Of a stretch of 6,236 nucleotides of DNA, positions 1-6,172 are shown one piece after another. This stretch comes from JBDHZU01 sp039812085 (lineage in GTDB: Bacteria > Actinomycetota > Actinomycetes > S36-B12 > UBA10799), in the NCBI GenBank assembly GCA_039812085.1, contig JBDHZU010000119.1, positions 1 through 6,236 on the forward strand, read 5' to 3'. The translations under genes were made by a program, and so were the position numbers. A model generated the notes under the pieces. The model was given only the letters and a program-made list of their open reading frames with translations, was not told where the DNA came from and did no database searches. How positions within the stretch are numbered: the first letter of the stretch is position 1; each line of letters starts with the position of its first letter.

Positions 1-1
1 C

Positions 2-268
2 GCCCGATTCCAGACCGCCGACATTGGCTTCAAGGGATCACTGGTTACTGACGATGACGGACAAACCGTCGAGGGCTACCAGGTTCACTTAGGTGGAACC
101 GTGGGTCCAGACGCACAGTTTGGACGCAAGCTGCGTGCTCACAAGGTGACGGCTACGCAGATGCCGGACTTCATCGAACGAGTCACTGGTCACTACTTAG
201 AACAACGTGAGGATGGCGAAACTTTCGCGCAGTGGGCCGCACGAACCGACGAGGATTCCCTGCGATGA
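2..268 (+). CDS. sirA: Ferredoxin-type sulfite (or nitrite) reductase, C-terminal fragment
   Basis: This is the last 88 residues of a gene that begins before the window. The frame is open from base 2 to TGA at 266-268. The segments GYQVHLGG, GPDAQFGRKLRAHKV and the tail FAQWAARTDEDSLR match, by recall, the C-terminal end of the actinobacterial siroheme/4Fe-4S sulfite/nitrite reductases (Mycobacterium NirA/SirA, corynebacterial CysI). These enzymes reduce sulfite to sulfide with six electrons from ferredoxin in the cytoplasm. The cysteine ligands of the cluster lie upstream and cannot be checked. The family includes both sulfite and nitrite reductases. Sulfite is the likelier substrate because cysH, cysD and cysN follow immediately. 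The stop codon overlaps the next start as ATGA at 265-268. Confidence 0.88.
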   Translation, partial: ARFQTADIGFKGSLVTDDDGQTVEGYQVHLGGTVGPDAQFGRKLRAHKVTATQMPDFIERVTGHYLEQREDGETFAQWAARTDEDSLR

Positions 269-408
269 GCACGATCCATCACTGCCCCTACTGCGCAGCA
301 GAAGATCTCTGGCCGGTGGAAGAACCAGCAGGCGCATGGCGTTGTAGATCCTGCACGCGCGCCTTCATCGTCCAACTCGTTCGAACCACCGCTGGAGCAA
401 CAACATGA
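265..408 (+). CDS. Small CxxC/CxxC protein (47 aa), possible zinc ribbon or rubredoxin-like partner
   Basis: This short ORF starts at ATG 265, ends at TGA 406-408, and encodes 47 residues. It has two knuckles, C7-P-Y-C10 and C27-R-S-C30, separated by 16 residues, with H5 and H6 just before the first. That is the layout of a minimal zinc ribbon or a rubredoxin-like metal site. GAGGA at 251-255 lies 9 nt before the start. Both ends overlap the neighbours by 4 nt, so it is almost certainly translated with them. It occupies the position of corynebacterial cysX, a small gene between sulfite reductase and cysH that was proposed to serve electron transfer. I rely on position for that parallel, not on an alignment. 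Four cysteines cannot form a classical two-cluster ferredoxin. A metal-binding accessory role for sulfite reductase or CysH is inference. The ORF is real with good confidence, but the function is unknown. Confidence 0.82.
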   Translation: MSTIHHCPYCAAEDLWPVEEPAGAWRCRSCTRAFIVQLVRTTAGATT

Positions 409-1124
409 CCGCCACTATCGACGTGAGTTCCGCCCTTGGCCACGGGGCTCAACTCGTCGCGCAGTTAGAACAGCGCAAGGCCGACCACGTCGAACAGGCC
501 ACTGCCGTCCTGCAATGGGCCGCGCAAACGTTCGGTGATCGACTCGTGGTGCTCTCCAGCATGGGCGACGAAGTCCTCGTCCATCTCGCATCCGATGCGG
601 TTCCTGGCATCAACGTTGCGTTCATCGATACCGACTACCACTTCGCCGAGACAATCGGCACTCGCGATGCCTACGCGGCTGCTCGATCACTGACGATGCT
701 GACGCTCAAGCCGCTGTTGACGATTCAAGAGCAGGCCGAGCAGTACGGGCCTGATCTCTACAAGACCAATCCCGACCAGTGCTGCGCGATTCGCAAGGTC
801 GAACCGTTGAATCGCGCTTTGGCAGATGTGGACGCATGGGTCACGGGAATGCGGCGAGAGGATGCCCCCACTCGGGCCGATATTCAGCTCATCGAAGAGG
901 ACAAAAAACGGAAAATTGTGAAGTTAAATCCGCTTGCCTCTTGGACCTCCGCCGATCTTGATGATTACATCGCTGAACACAAGGTGCTGCTCAACCCGCT
1001 GCGCCAACTGGGATACACCTCGATCGGATGCGAGCCATGCACCCGAGCAGTGGCTCCTGGCGAGGATCCACGTGCGGGCCGTTGGGCAGGAACCGACAAG
1101 ACCGAATGCGGGCTGCATACATGA
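405..1124 (+). CDS. cysH: Iron-sulfur adenylylsulfate (APS) reductase
   Basis: The 239-residue protein is a CysH reductase that converts APS to sulfite and AMP, using thioredoxin-type reductants in the cytoplasm. The visible motifs are the nucleotide loop SSMGDEVL (51-58), FIDTDYHF (73-80), C126-C127 followed by AIRKVEPL, WVTGMRREDAPTR (145-157), IGC209EPC212T, and the catalytic tail KTEC235GLH. The CC plus CxxC set holds a [4Fe-4S] cluster and marks APS reductases; PAPS-only enzymes of the E. coli type lack it. The length is normal for the actinobacterial family. The ATG at 405 overlaps the preceding stop, with GGAG at 394-397 placed 7 nt upstream. The gene overlaps cysD by 4 nt. One oddity is D77, where this family usually has glycine (DTGYHF). 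The absence of an APS kinase gene in the window supports APS as substrate. Confidence 0.96.
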   Translation: MTATIDVSSALGHGAQLVAQLEQRKADHVEQATAVLQWAAQTFGDRLVVLSSMGDEVLVHLASDAVPGINVAFIDTDYHFAETIGTRDAYAAARSLTMLTLKPLLTIQEQAEQYGPDLYKTNPDQCCAIRKVEPLNRALADVDAWVTGMRREDAPTRADIQLIEEDKKRKIVKLNPLASWTSADLDDYIAEHKVLLNPLRQLGYTSIGCEPCTRAVAPGEDPRAGRWAGTDKTECGLHT

Positions 1125-2029
1125 GCGCTACTGATTACCGCCTCGACCACCTTGACGTGCTCGAAAGCGAAGCGGCGCACATCTTTCGGGAAGTAGTCAG
1201 CGAGTTCGATCGACCTGCCCTGCTGTTCTCCGGCGGCAAAGATTCAGTTGTCATGCTGCACGTCGCAGTTAAGGCGTTTGCTCCGAGCCCTGTGCCATTT
1301 CCCATCGTGCATATCGACACCGGACACAACTTTGACGAGGTGCTCACCTACCGCGACGAGACCGCAGATCGTCTCGGCGTACGTCTGGTCGTGACGCAGG
1401 TTCAGGACTGGATTGATCGCGGCCAGCTCAAGGAACGAGCAGACGGCACTCGTAACCCGTTGCAAACGGTTCCATTGCTGGAAACCATCACTGAGCACAA
1501 GTTTGATGCCGTCTTCGGCGGTGGACGCCGCGATGAGGAGAAAGCCCGCGCTAAAGAACGCGTCTTTAGCTTGCGCGATGAGTTCGGCCAGTGGGATCCA
1601 CGGCGTCAACGCCCGGAGCTGTGGGACATCTACAACGGTCGCCACTCCCCTGGTGAACACGTACGCGTGTTCCCGTTGTCCAACTGGACCGAACTCGACG
1701 TGTGGCGCTACATCGAACGCGAAAAGATCGAACTTCCATCGCTGTACTACGCCCATACCCGCGAGGTGTTCTCTCGTGACGGAATGTGGCTGACTGCCGG
1801 CGATTGGGGCGGCCCCCGGGATGACGAGCCAGTCGTGAACAAGACGGTGCGCTACCGAACGATCGGCGACATGTCCTGCACGGGCGCGGTGGAATCAGAG
1901 GCAACCACGGTGGCGGATGTCATCGTTGAAGTCGCTGCATCTCGACTAACGGAACGCGGGGCAACCCGAGCCGACGACCGGATGAGTGAAGCCGCCATGG
2001 AAGACCGCAAGCGGGAGGGTTACTTCTAA
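1121..2029 (+). CDS. cysD: Sulfate adenylyltransferase small subunit
   Basis: The 302-residue protein is the catalytic subunit of the CysDN ATP sulfurylase, which joins sulfate to ATP to give APS and pyrophosphate. It belongs to the PP-loop ATP pyrophosphatase fold. SGGKDS at 37-42 is the PP-loop. FGGGRRDEEKARAKERVFS (132-150) and RYRTIGDMSCTGAVES (244-259) are conserved CysD blocks, and the C-terminus ends in the typical MEDRKREGYF. The length equals that of E. coli CysD. The frame stays open upstream to an ATG at 1028, but that would overlap cysH by about 100 nt and add 31 unrelated residues. ATG 1121 gives the standard N-terminus and an ATGA overlap with cysH. No strong ribosome site precedes it, so coupling to cysH translation is likely. 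Its TAA overlaps the cysN ATG by one base. Confidence 0.97.
   Translation: MSATDYRLDHLDVLESEAAHIFREVVSEFDRPALLFSGGKDSVVMLHVAVKAFAPSPVPFPIVHIDTGHNFDEVLTYRDETADRLGVRLVVTQVQDWIDRGQLKERADGTRNPLQTVPLLETITEHKFDAVFGGGRRDEEKARAKERVFSLRDEFGQWDPRRQRPELWDIYNGRHSPGEHVRVFPLSNWTELDVWRYIEREKIELPSLYYAHTREVFSRDGMWLTAGDWGGPRDDEPVVNKTVRYRTIGDMSCTGAVESEATTVADVIVEVAASRLTERGATRADDRMSEAAMEDRKREGYF
1550..1570 (+). repeat. Perfect inverted repeat inside cysD (8-bp stem, 5-nt loop)
   Basis: GCTAAAGA at 1550-1557 and TCTTTAGC at 1563-1570 are exact reverse complements around the loop ACGCG. The repeat falls in the conserved CysD block AKERVFS, so codon constraint may explain it. No T-run follows. One such 8-bp hairpin is about what chance would give in 6 kb. 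Confidence 0.35.
1655..1672 (+). repeat. Inverted repeat inside cysD (7-bp arms, 4-nt centre)
   Basis: GAACACG at 1655-1661 and CGTGTTC at 1666-1672 are exact reverse complements around TACG. The site lies 84 nt after the other cysD hairpin and encodes EHVRVF. It does not fit the actinobacterial LexA box, which has GAAC and GTTC only 4 nt apart. It may be chance or an intragenic structure. Confidence 0.3.
2013..2019 (+). promoter_or_regulatory. Ribosome binding site of cysN
   Basis: The purine run GGGAGGG lies inside the last codons of cysD, 9 nt before the cysN ATG at 2029. It is the strongest site among the sulfate-activation genes. It would allow extra initiation at cysN besides coupling through the TAATG junction. 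Confidence 0.7.
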
Positions 2030-3276
2030 TGACCCACGAGTTGCTGCGGTTCGCCACCGCCGGAAGTGTCGATGACGGTAAGTCCACCCTGGTTGGACGA
2101 CTCCTGCATGACACCAAGTCTGTTCTTTCTGACCAGCTGCAAGCTGTCGAACGAGTCAGTAGTGAGCGCGGTATGGATAGCGCCGATCTTGCTTTGCTGA
2201 CTGACGGTTTGCGCGCGGAGCGCGAACAGGGCATCACCATCGATGTCGCTTACCGCTACTTCTCGACTGCGAATCGCTCGTTCATCCTGGCGGATACCCC
2301 GGGTCATGTTCAGTACACGCGCAACATGGTGACCGGCGCCTCCACCGCGGAGTTGGCATTGATCCTGGTTGACGTTCGGCATGGAGTCGTCGAACAAACG
2401 CGTCGTCACGCCGCCATTGCCGCACTGTTAGGTGTGCGCCACGTGGCACTCGTCGTCAACAAGCTTGACCTCGTGGATTGGTCGCAAGCAGCGTTCAACG
2501 ACGTCGTGGCTGCCTTCGATGAGGTATCGACCGCATTAGGACTGCAGGACGTCGTAGCAATTCCGGTGTCAGCACTCGTGGGCGACAACGTCGTTGACCG
2601 ACTCGGACATACGCCGTGGTACACCGGGCCAACCTTGTTGGAACATCTTGAGGCAGTGCCGGTCGGATCTGATCCGCGTGCCGAAGCATTCCGACTGCCC
2701 GTCCAATACGTCAATCGACCTCGAACACCAGAACATCCCGACTTCCGGGGCTACTCCGGTCGTATCGCCGCAGGCGTTGTGAAGATTGGCGATCCCATCA
2801 CCGTTGCCCCTTCCGGTCTCACCAGCACCATCACCGGAATTGACGTACTGGGTCAACAGACCGATGTGGCTTTTGCCCCTCAGTCGGTCACGGTGCAACT
2901 TGCTGACGACATCGATGTGGATCGTGGAGATGTCATTGCCGGGCAAGAAGCCCCCGTCACAACTAAGGAACTGACCGGAACGATCTGCGTGACCAGCGAC
3001 GACTCCGTCCAGCGAGGCAACCGACTGCTGGTGAAGGTGGGTTCCAAGACGGTCCGCGGAATCGTCGGCCAAGTCCATGATCGACTCGACCTGGAAACGC
3101 TGGAACATGTGGCACACGACGGAGAACTAAGTGTCAACGAGCTCGGCTCTATCACCATCCGTCTCGCTGATGAGGTGGCAATCGACTCCTACGACGGACA
3201 CCGTCAGACCGGTGCCTTCGTGCTGATCGATGACCAAGACGGAACGACTCTTGCTGGAGGAATGGCCCGATGTTGA
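2029..3276 (+). CDS. cysN: Sulfate adenylyltransferase GTPase subunit (no APS-kinase fusion)
   Basis: The 415-residue protein is the GTPase subunit that drives APS synthesis by CysD. It is an EF-Tu-like translation-factor GTPase. The GTP-binding motifs are complete: G1 GSVDDGKS (12-19), the switch I block EREQGITIDVAYRYF with T70, G3 DTPGH (89-93), G4 NKLD (144-147) and G5 SAL (181-183). Beta-barrel domains follow from about residue 220. The protein ends at the barrel (TTLAGGMARC) and has no C-terminal CysC kinase domain, unlike the mycobacterial CysNC fusion of about 600 residues. The start is supported by the strong site GGGAGGG at 2013-2019 and by the TAATG junction with cysD. It is the last gene of the tightly coupled reductive block; a 97-nt gap follows. 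Confidence 0.97.
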   Translation: MTHELLRFATAGSVDDGKSTLVGRLLHDTKSVLSDQLQAVERVSSERGMDSADLALLTDGLRAEREQGITIDVAYRYFSTANRSFILADTPGHVQYTRNMVTGASTAELALILVDVRHGVVEQTRRHAAIAALLGVRHVALVVNKLDLVDWSQAAFNDVVAAFDEVSTALGLQDVVAIPVSALVGDNVVDRLGHTPWYTGPTLLEHLEAVPVGSDPRAEAFRLPVQYVNRPRTPEHPDFRGYSGRIAAGVVKIGDPITVAPSGLTSTITGIDVLGQQTDVAFAPQSVTVQLADDIDVDRGDVIAGQEAPVTTKELTGTICVTSDDSVQRGNRLLVKVGSKTVRGIVGQVHDRLDLETLEHVAHDGELSVNELGSITIRLADEVAIDSYDGHRQTGAFVLIDDQDGTTLAGGMARC

Positions 3277-3313
3277 TGGCACTGCGCGACTAACACCTCG
3301 TCATGCAGTGCTA
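3277..3313 (+). repeat. Inverted repeat / RNA hairpin right after the cysN stop
   Basis: GCACTGC at 3279-3285 is the exact reverse complement of GCAGTGC at 3305-3311. The stem extends outward by a G-U pair (3278/3312) and a U-A pair (3277/3313), giving 9 pairs around a loop of 19 nt. It begins at the first base after the cysN TGA. No T-run follows, so it is not a standard intrinsic terminator. It could be a processing or 3'-end-stabilising element, an attenuator, or chance. A stem of this size can arise by chance in several kilobases; its position exactly at the stop codon is what makes it notable. Confidence 0.45.
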
Positions 3314-3351
3314 CCCCAATACCCATCCATACCTTCCATTCATACAAACCC
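3311..3351 (+). promoter_or_regulatory. G-free, C-rich untranslated stretch (possible Rho entry site)
   Basis: These 41 bases contain no G at all: 19 C, 13 A and 9 T. They lie in the only sizeable gap of the cluster, between cysN and the binding-protein gene. Untranslated RNA rich in C and poor in G is the known character of Rho-loading (rut) sites, so partial transcription termination between the two gene blocks is possible. This is inference from composition only. I looked for -35/-10 boxes between 3200 and 3370 and found no convincing promoter. Confidence 0.3.
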
Positions 3352-3363
3352 GATGAAGAAAGC

Positions 3364-3367
3364 AGGA
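3364..3367 (+). promoter_or_regulatory. Ribosome binding site deciding the ssuA-like start
   Basis: AGGA sits 6 nt before GTG 3374, within the purine-rich stretch 3353-3373. The in-frame ATG at 3353 has only a pyrimidine-rich sequence with no ribosome site before it. This favours GTG 3374 as the start of the binding protein. Confidence 0.55.
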
Positions 3368-3373
3368 ATCAAA

Positions 3374-4468
3374 GTGTCTCGCCAATCTCCCTCCCCCACC
3401 CGCAGTGGGGCTATCCGCCGATCCTGGCGTTACCTCGCTGTCGCTGCCGCAGCAGTCCTCACCGCTACCGGCGTGACGGCGTGCAGTTCCGATAGCAGTG
3501 CGACCAGCGCACAAACCTTGCGACTGGGGTACTTCGCCAATCTCACCCACGCTCTACCAGTGTTGGGTGTCTCCGACGGTCAATTCCAGCAATCGTTGGG
3601 ATCGACCAAACTGGAAACGCAAGTCTTCAACGCTGGACCGGCTGCGATCGAGGCACTCAGTGCGGGCGCCATCGACGCTGCCTTCGTGGGGCCAAACCCG
3701 GCAATCAACTCGTGGACCAAGAGCAAGGGAACGTCGCTGAAAATCGTCTCCGGCGCAACCTCGGGTGGTGCCGAATTCGTGGTGAAGCCAGGAATCACGG
3801 CGGACCCTGCCAGCCTGAAGGGCAAGACTTTTGCCACTCCTCAACTGGGTAACACCCAGGATGTGGCCTTGCGCTACTGGTTGAAGGAGAAGGGCTTATC
3901 CGCTCCGAAGACCGGCAGTGGCGATGTGAACATCTCTCCTCAAGACAATGCTCAAACGCTGCAAACCTTCAAGGCCGGAGATATCGACGGCGCATGGGTA
4001 CCAGAGCCTTGGGCATCTCGACTGGTCCAAGAAGGTGGCGGCAAAGTCTTGGTCAACGAGAAGGATCTGTGGCCCGGCGGCAAGTTCGTCACCACACATC
4101 TGGTCGTGTCCCAGAAATACCTACAGTCCAATCCCGATCAAGTCAAGGCGCTATTGAGCGGCGTGCTCGCCACTCAGGAAAAGATTTCCTCTGACAAGGC
4201 GGGAAGCCGACTTGCCGTGAACAACGCGCTCAAGCAACTGACTGGCAAGGCACTGGATGACACCGTGCTGGTTCGCGCCTGGGACAATCTCGATGTAACT
4301 GTCGATCCCATTGCGAGTTCGTTGAAAACAGATCTGGATCACGCGGTCGCTGTCGGCACGTCTACCGAAGCTGATCTCAATGGGATTTACGATCTATCCA
4401 TCCTCAACTCCCTGTTGAGCGCTGCGGGCAAGCCCACAGTGTCAGCAGGAGGCCTAGGGAAGCAGTGA
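3374..4468 (+). CDS. ssuA: Lipoprotein solute-binding protein of an SsuA/TauA/NrtA-type ABC importer
   Basis: The protein has 364 residues from GTG 3374. The N-terminus is basic (RR at 15-16), followed by an alanine/valine-rich core and the lipobox V-T-A-C37, so it should be a lipoprotein anchored outside the membrane. The mature part has the SsuA/NMT1-like binding fold: LRLGYFANLTHA (49-60), GPNPAINSW (106-114), TPQLGNTQD (155-163) and WVPEPW (208-213). It would capture a sulfur compound and deliver it to the ATPase and permease encoded next. The family takes sulfonates, taurine, nitrate or related anions, and sequence alone does not fix the ligand. No sulfonate monooxygenase gene is visible. 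The start could instead be ATG 3353 (371 residues), which lacks a ribosome site. The frame is open further up to ATG 3230 inside cysN, which I reject. The stop is 5 nt before the ATPase gene. Confidence 0.9.
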   Translation: MSRQSPSPTRSGAIRRSWRYLAVAAAAVLTATGVTACSSDSSATSAQTLRLGYFANLTHALPVLGVSDGQFQQSLGSTKLETQVFNAGPAAIEALSAGAIDAAFVGPNPAINSWTKSKGTSLKIVSGATSGGAEFVVKPGITADPASLKGKTFATPQLGNTQDVALRYWLKEKGLSAPKTGSGDVNISPQDNAQTLQTFKAGDIDGAWVPEPWASRLVQEGGGKVLVNEKDLWPGGKFVTTHLVVSQKYLQSNPDQVKALLSGVLATQEKISSDKAGSRLAVNNALKQLTGKALDDTVLVRAWDNLDVTVDPIASSLKTDLDHAVAVGTSTEADLNGIYDLSILNSLLSAAGKPTVSAGGLGKQ

Positions 4469-4473
4469 CGTAA

Positions 4474-5292
4474 ATGAGTAGCAGTCTGGCCGTCGCGGTC
4501 ACAGACAGAAAGTCGGTAGCAGTGGCAGATGTCGCGTCTTCAACGCGTGATGCCTCCGTGCAGTTGACTCGAGTCACCAAGCGATTCGACGGCAATCCAG
4601 AGATTCCTGCGGTGTTACAAGACGTCACTGCCCAGTTCTCCGAAGGCGAGTTCGTCTGCCTGCTCGGTGCCTCGGGCTGTGGCAAGTCAACCCTGCTGTC
4701 TCTGATCGCCGGTCTGGATACTCCCACCTCGGGATCAATCGAGACTCCCGGCGGCCGGACTGCACTCATGTTCCAAGAGTCGGCCCTGTTCCCCTGGCTA
4801 ACTGCGGGACGAAATATCGAATTGGCATTGCGCCTGTCCAAGGTCCCCAAAGCGGAATGGGATGCCGAGATTGAGCGATTGCTCAAACTTGTCCGACTCG
4901 ATGGACACCGAGACAAGCGAGTCCATGAGCTATCTGGCGGTATGCGGCAACGCGTTGCGCTTGCTCGTGCCTTGGCGCAACGAGCTCGCATTCTGCTGAT
5001 GGACGAACCCTTCGCTGCCTTGGATGCCATCACCCGCGATGTGTTGCATGAGGAATTGCATCGCATCTGGCGCGAAGAACAACTCACCATCGTGTTCGTG
5101 ACGCACAACGTTCGGGAAGCCGTTCGTCTCGGGGAACGAGTGCTCTTGATGAGTTCTCGTCCGGGGATGTTCGTCCGCCAATGGGAAGTCGATGTCAGCG
5201 GCGAGCGGCGCATCGAGTCACCAGAGGTGGCGACGTTGGCAGCAGAGATCACCGAAGACCTACGCAGGGAGATCCGCCGTCATGCCCGCTAA
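4474..5292 (+). CDS. ssuB: ABC transporter ATP-binding protein, SsuB/TauB type
   Basis: The 272-residue ATPase powers the importer from the cytoplasmic face. All core motifs are present: Walker A GASGCGKST (65-73), Q-loop Q101, signature LSGGM (153-157), Walker B ILLMDEP (173-179), D-loop AALD (181-184) and switch H211. FQESALFPWLTAGRNI (100-115) is typical of the nitrate/sulfonate/taurine subclass. About 28 Ser/Val-rich residues precede the domain. The ATG at 4474 lies 5 nt after the previous stop, with AGGGA at 4456-4460, a long 13-nt spacing. In-frame GTGs at 4522 and 4558 are possible but lack ribosome sites. The gene overlaps the permease gene by 11 nt, as expected for subunits of one complex. 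The ATPase identity is certain; the substrate class is inferred. Confidence 0.94.
   Translation: MSSSLAVAVTDRKSVAVADVASSTRDASVQLTRVTKRFDGNPEIPAVLQDVTAQFSEGEFVCLLGASGCGKSTLLSLIAGLDTPTSGSIETPGGRTALMFQESALFPWLTAGRNIELALRLSKVPKAEWDAEIERLLKLVRLDGHRDKRVHELSGGMRQRVALARALAQRARILLMDEPFAALDAITRDVLHEELHRIWREEQLTIVFVTHNVREAVRLGERVLLMSSRPGMFVRQWEVDVSGERRIESPEVATLAAEITEDLRREIRRHAR
5266..5272 (+). promoter_or_regulatory. Ribosome binding site of the permease gene
   Basis: AGGGAGA lies inside the 3' end of the ATPase gene, 9 nt before ATG 5282. It fixes the permease start there and argues against the upstream in-frame ATG at 5192. Confidence 0.7.
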
Positions 5293-6172
5293 GTCCACCC
5301 TCGACGTACGAGACGACGTTAGTCAGCTCGAGGCCGGTCTCGACGCGCTCGACACTCCTATCGTCACGACTGACCGATCACCGTTCGCGCGAGTAATCCG
5401 CGCAGTGTGGCCACCGATCGTTGCGCTACTCATCCTGCTGGTGGTCTGGCAAATCGCCTACATGCTGCAACTCAAGCCACCAGATGTCATGCCCGGCCCT
5501 GCCGATGTGTGGACATCACTGTCGAACTCATTCACTGACGGCACCGCACCCACCGCAATCGCAAACAGCCTCAAGCGAGCTGCTGTCGGGTTCGTGGTGT
5601 CGATGGTGATCGGCACTGTGCTGGGGCTTTTGTTAGCCAAGTACGACTTCTTCCGTCGATCCTTCGGCCCGCTCATCACCGGGCTGCAGATCTTGCCGTC
5701 AGTGGCGTGGGTACCAGCCGCGATCATTTGGTTCGGCCTGGGTAACGCCGCCATGTTGTTCGTCGTGATCATGGGCGCGACACCTTCAATTGCCAACGGC
5801 ATCAAGAGCGGTGTGGACCAGATCCCTCAGCTGTACCCGAAGGTCGGCCGCATGATGGGCGCCACCGGACTGGCACAGATCCGTTATGTCGTACTGCCTG
5901 CCGCTCTGCCGGGTTACCTGGCCGGTCTGCGACAGGGATGGGCATTCGCGTGGCGTTCCCTGATGGCCGCAGAACTCATCACCTACTCCGCGACCCTGGG
6001 TCTGGGCTTGGGGCAACTGCTGGAGACCAACCGGACGCTGTCTGACATGCCTGGCGTATTGGCAACGATCATCGCAATCCTGTTCGTCGGCATTTTGGTC
6101 GAACTGTGCTTGTTTGCTCCGCTGGAGAAGCGTGTACTGCGACAACGCGGATTGTTGGGCGACAAGCTATGA
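5282..6172 (+). CDS. ssuC: ABC transporter permease, SsuC/TauC type
   Basis: The 296-residue inner-membrane protein forms the translocation channel of the importer, presumably as a dimer. A hydrophilic N-terminus of about 38 residues is followed by hydrophobic segments near 42-62, 100-119, 132-152, 156-173, 212-235 and 259-280, about six in all. The cytoplasmic coupling loop carries GATGLAQIRYVVLPAALPGY (193-212), the EAA-type motif that docks on the ATPase. ILPSVAWVPAAIIWFGLGN (137-155) is characteristic of the SsuC/TauC/NrtB permeases. The start is ATG 5282, overlapping the ATPase gene by 11 nt. A longer reading from 5192 would add 30 residues entirely inside the ATPase gene and is rejected. 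Its TGA overlaps the next start as ATGA at 6169-6172. Confidence 0.94.
   Translation: MPAKSTLDVRDDVSQLEAGLDALDTPIVTTDRSPFARVIRAVWPPIVALLILLVVWQIAYMLQLKPPDVMPGPADVWTSLSNSFTDGTAPTAIANSLKRAAVGFVVSMVIGTVLGLLLAKYDFFRRSFGPLITGLQILPSVAWVPAAIIWFGLGNAAMLFVVIMGATPSIANGIKSGVDQIPQLYPKVGRMMGATGLAQIRYVVLPAALPGYLAGLRQGWAFAWRSLMAAELITYSATLGLGLGQLLETNRTLSDMPGVLATIIAILFVGILVELCLFAPLEKRVLRQRGLLGDKL

Noticed and set aside
379..386. Palindrome GTTCGAAC near the cysH start, considered as a LexA/SOS operator
   Set aside because: The actinobacterial SOS box has the half sites in the opposite order with a 4-nt spacer. This is a plain 8-bp palindrome within the coding region of the small protein.
903..908. A6 run in cysH as a possible programmed slippage site
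   Set aside because: The protein stays in the normal family frame through this point and no alternative frame gives a sensible product.
1028..1120. Longer N-terminus of cysD starting at 1028
   Set aside because: It lies wholly within cysH, adds residues unlike CysD, and the 1121 start gives the standard 302-residue length.
3277..3313. Intrinsic terminator after cysN
   Set aside because: The stem is followed by a C/A-rich run, not by T residues, so it is kept as a hairpin of unknown role.
3230..3352. Longer N-terminus of the binding protein starting at 3230
   Set aside because: It would begin inside cysN and place about 50 extra residues before the lipoprotein signal peptide, which must be near the N-terminus.
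4404..5252. A 282-codon open frame on the minus strand opposite the ABC ATPase gene
   Set aside because: Its translation is Ser/Arg/Thr-rich with no recognisable domain, and it mirrors a fully conserved ATPase on the plus strand. It is a shadow of that gene's codon pattern.
5192..5281. Longer N-terminus of the permease starting at 5192
   Set aside because: The extension is out-of-frame reading of the ATPase 3' end; ATG 5282 has a good ribosome site at 5266-5272.
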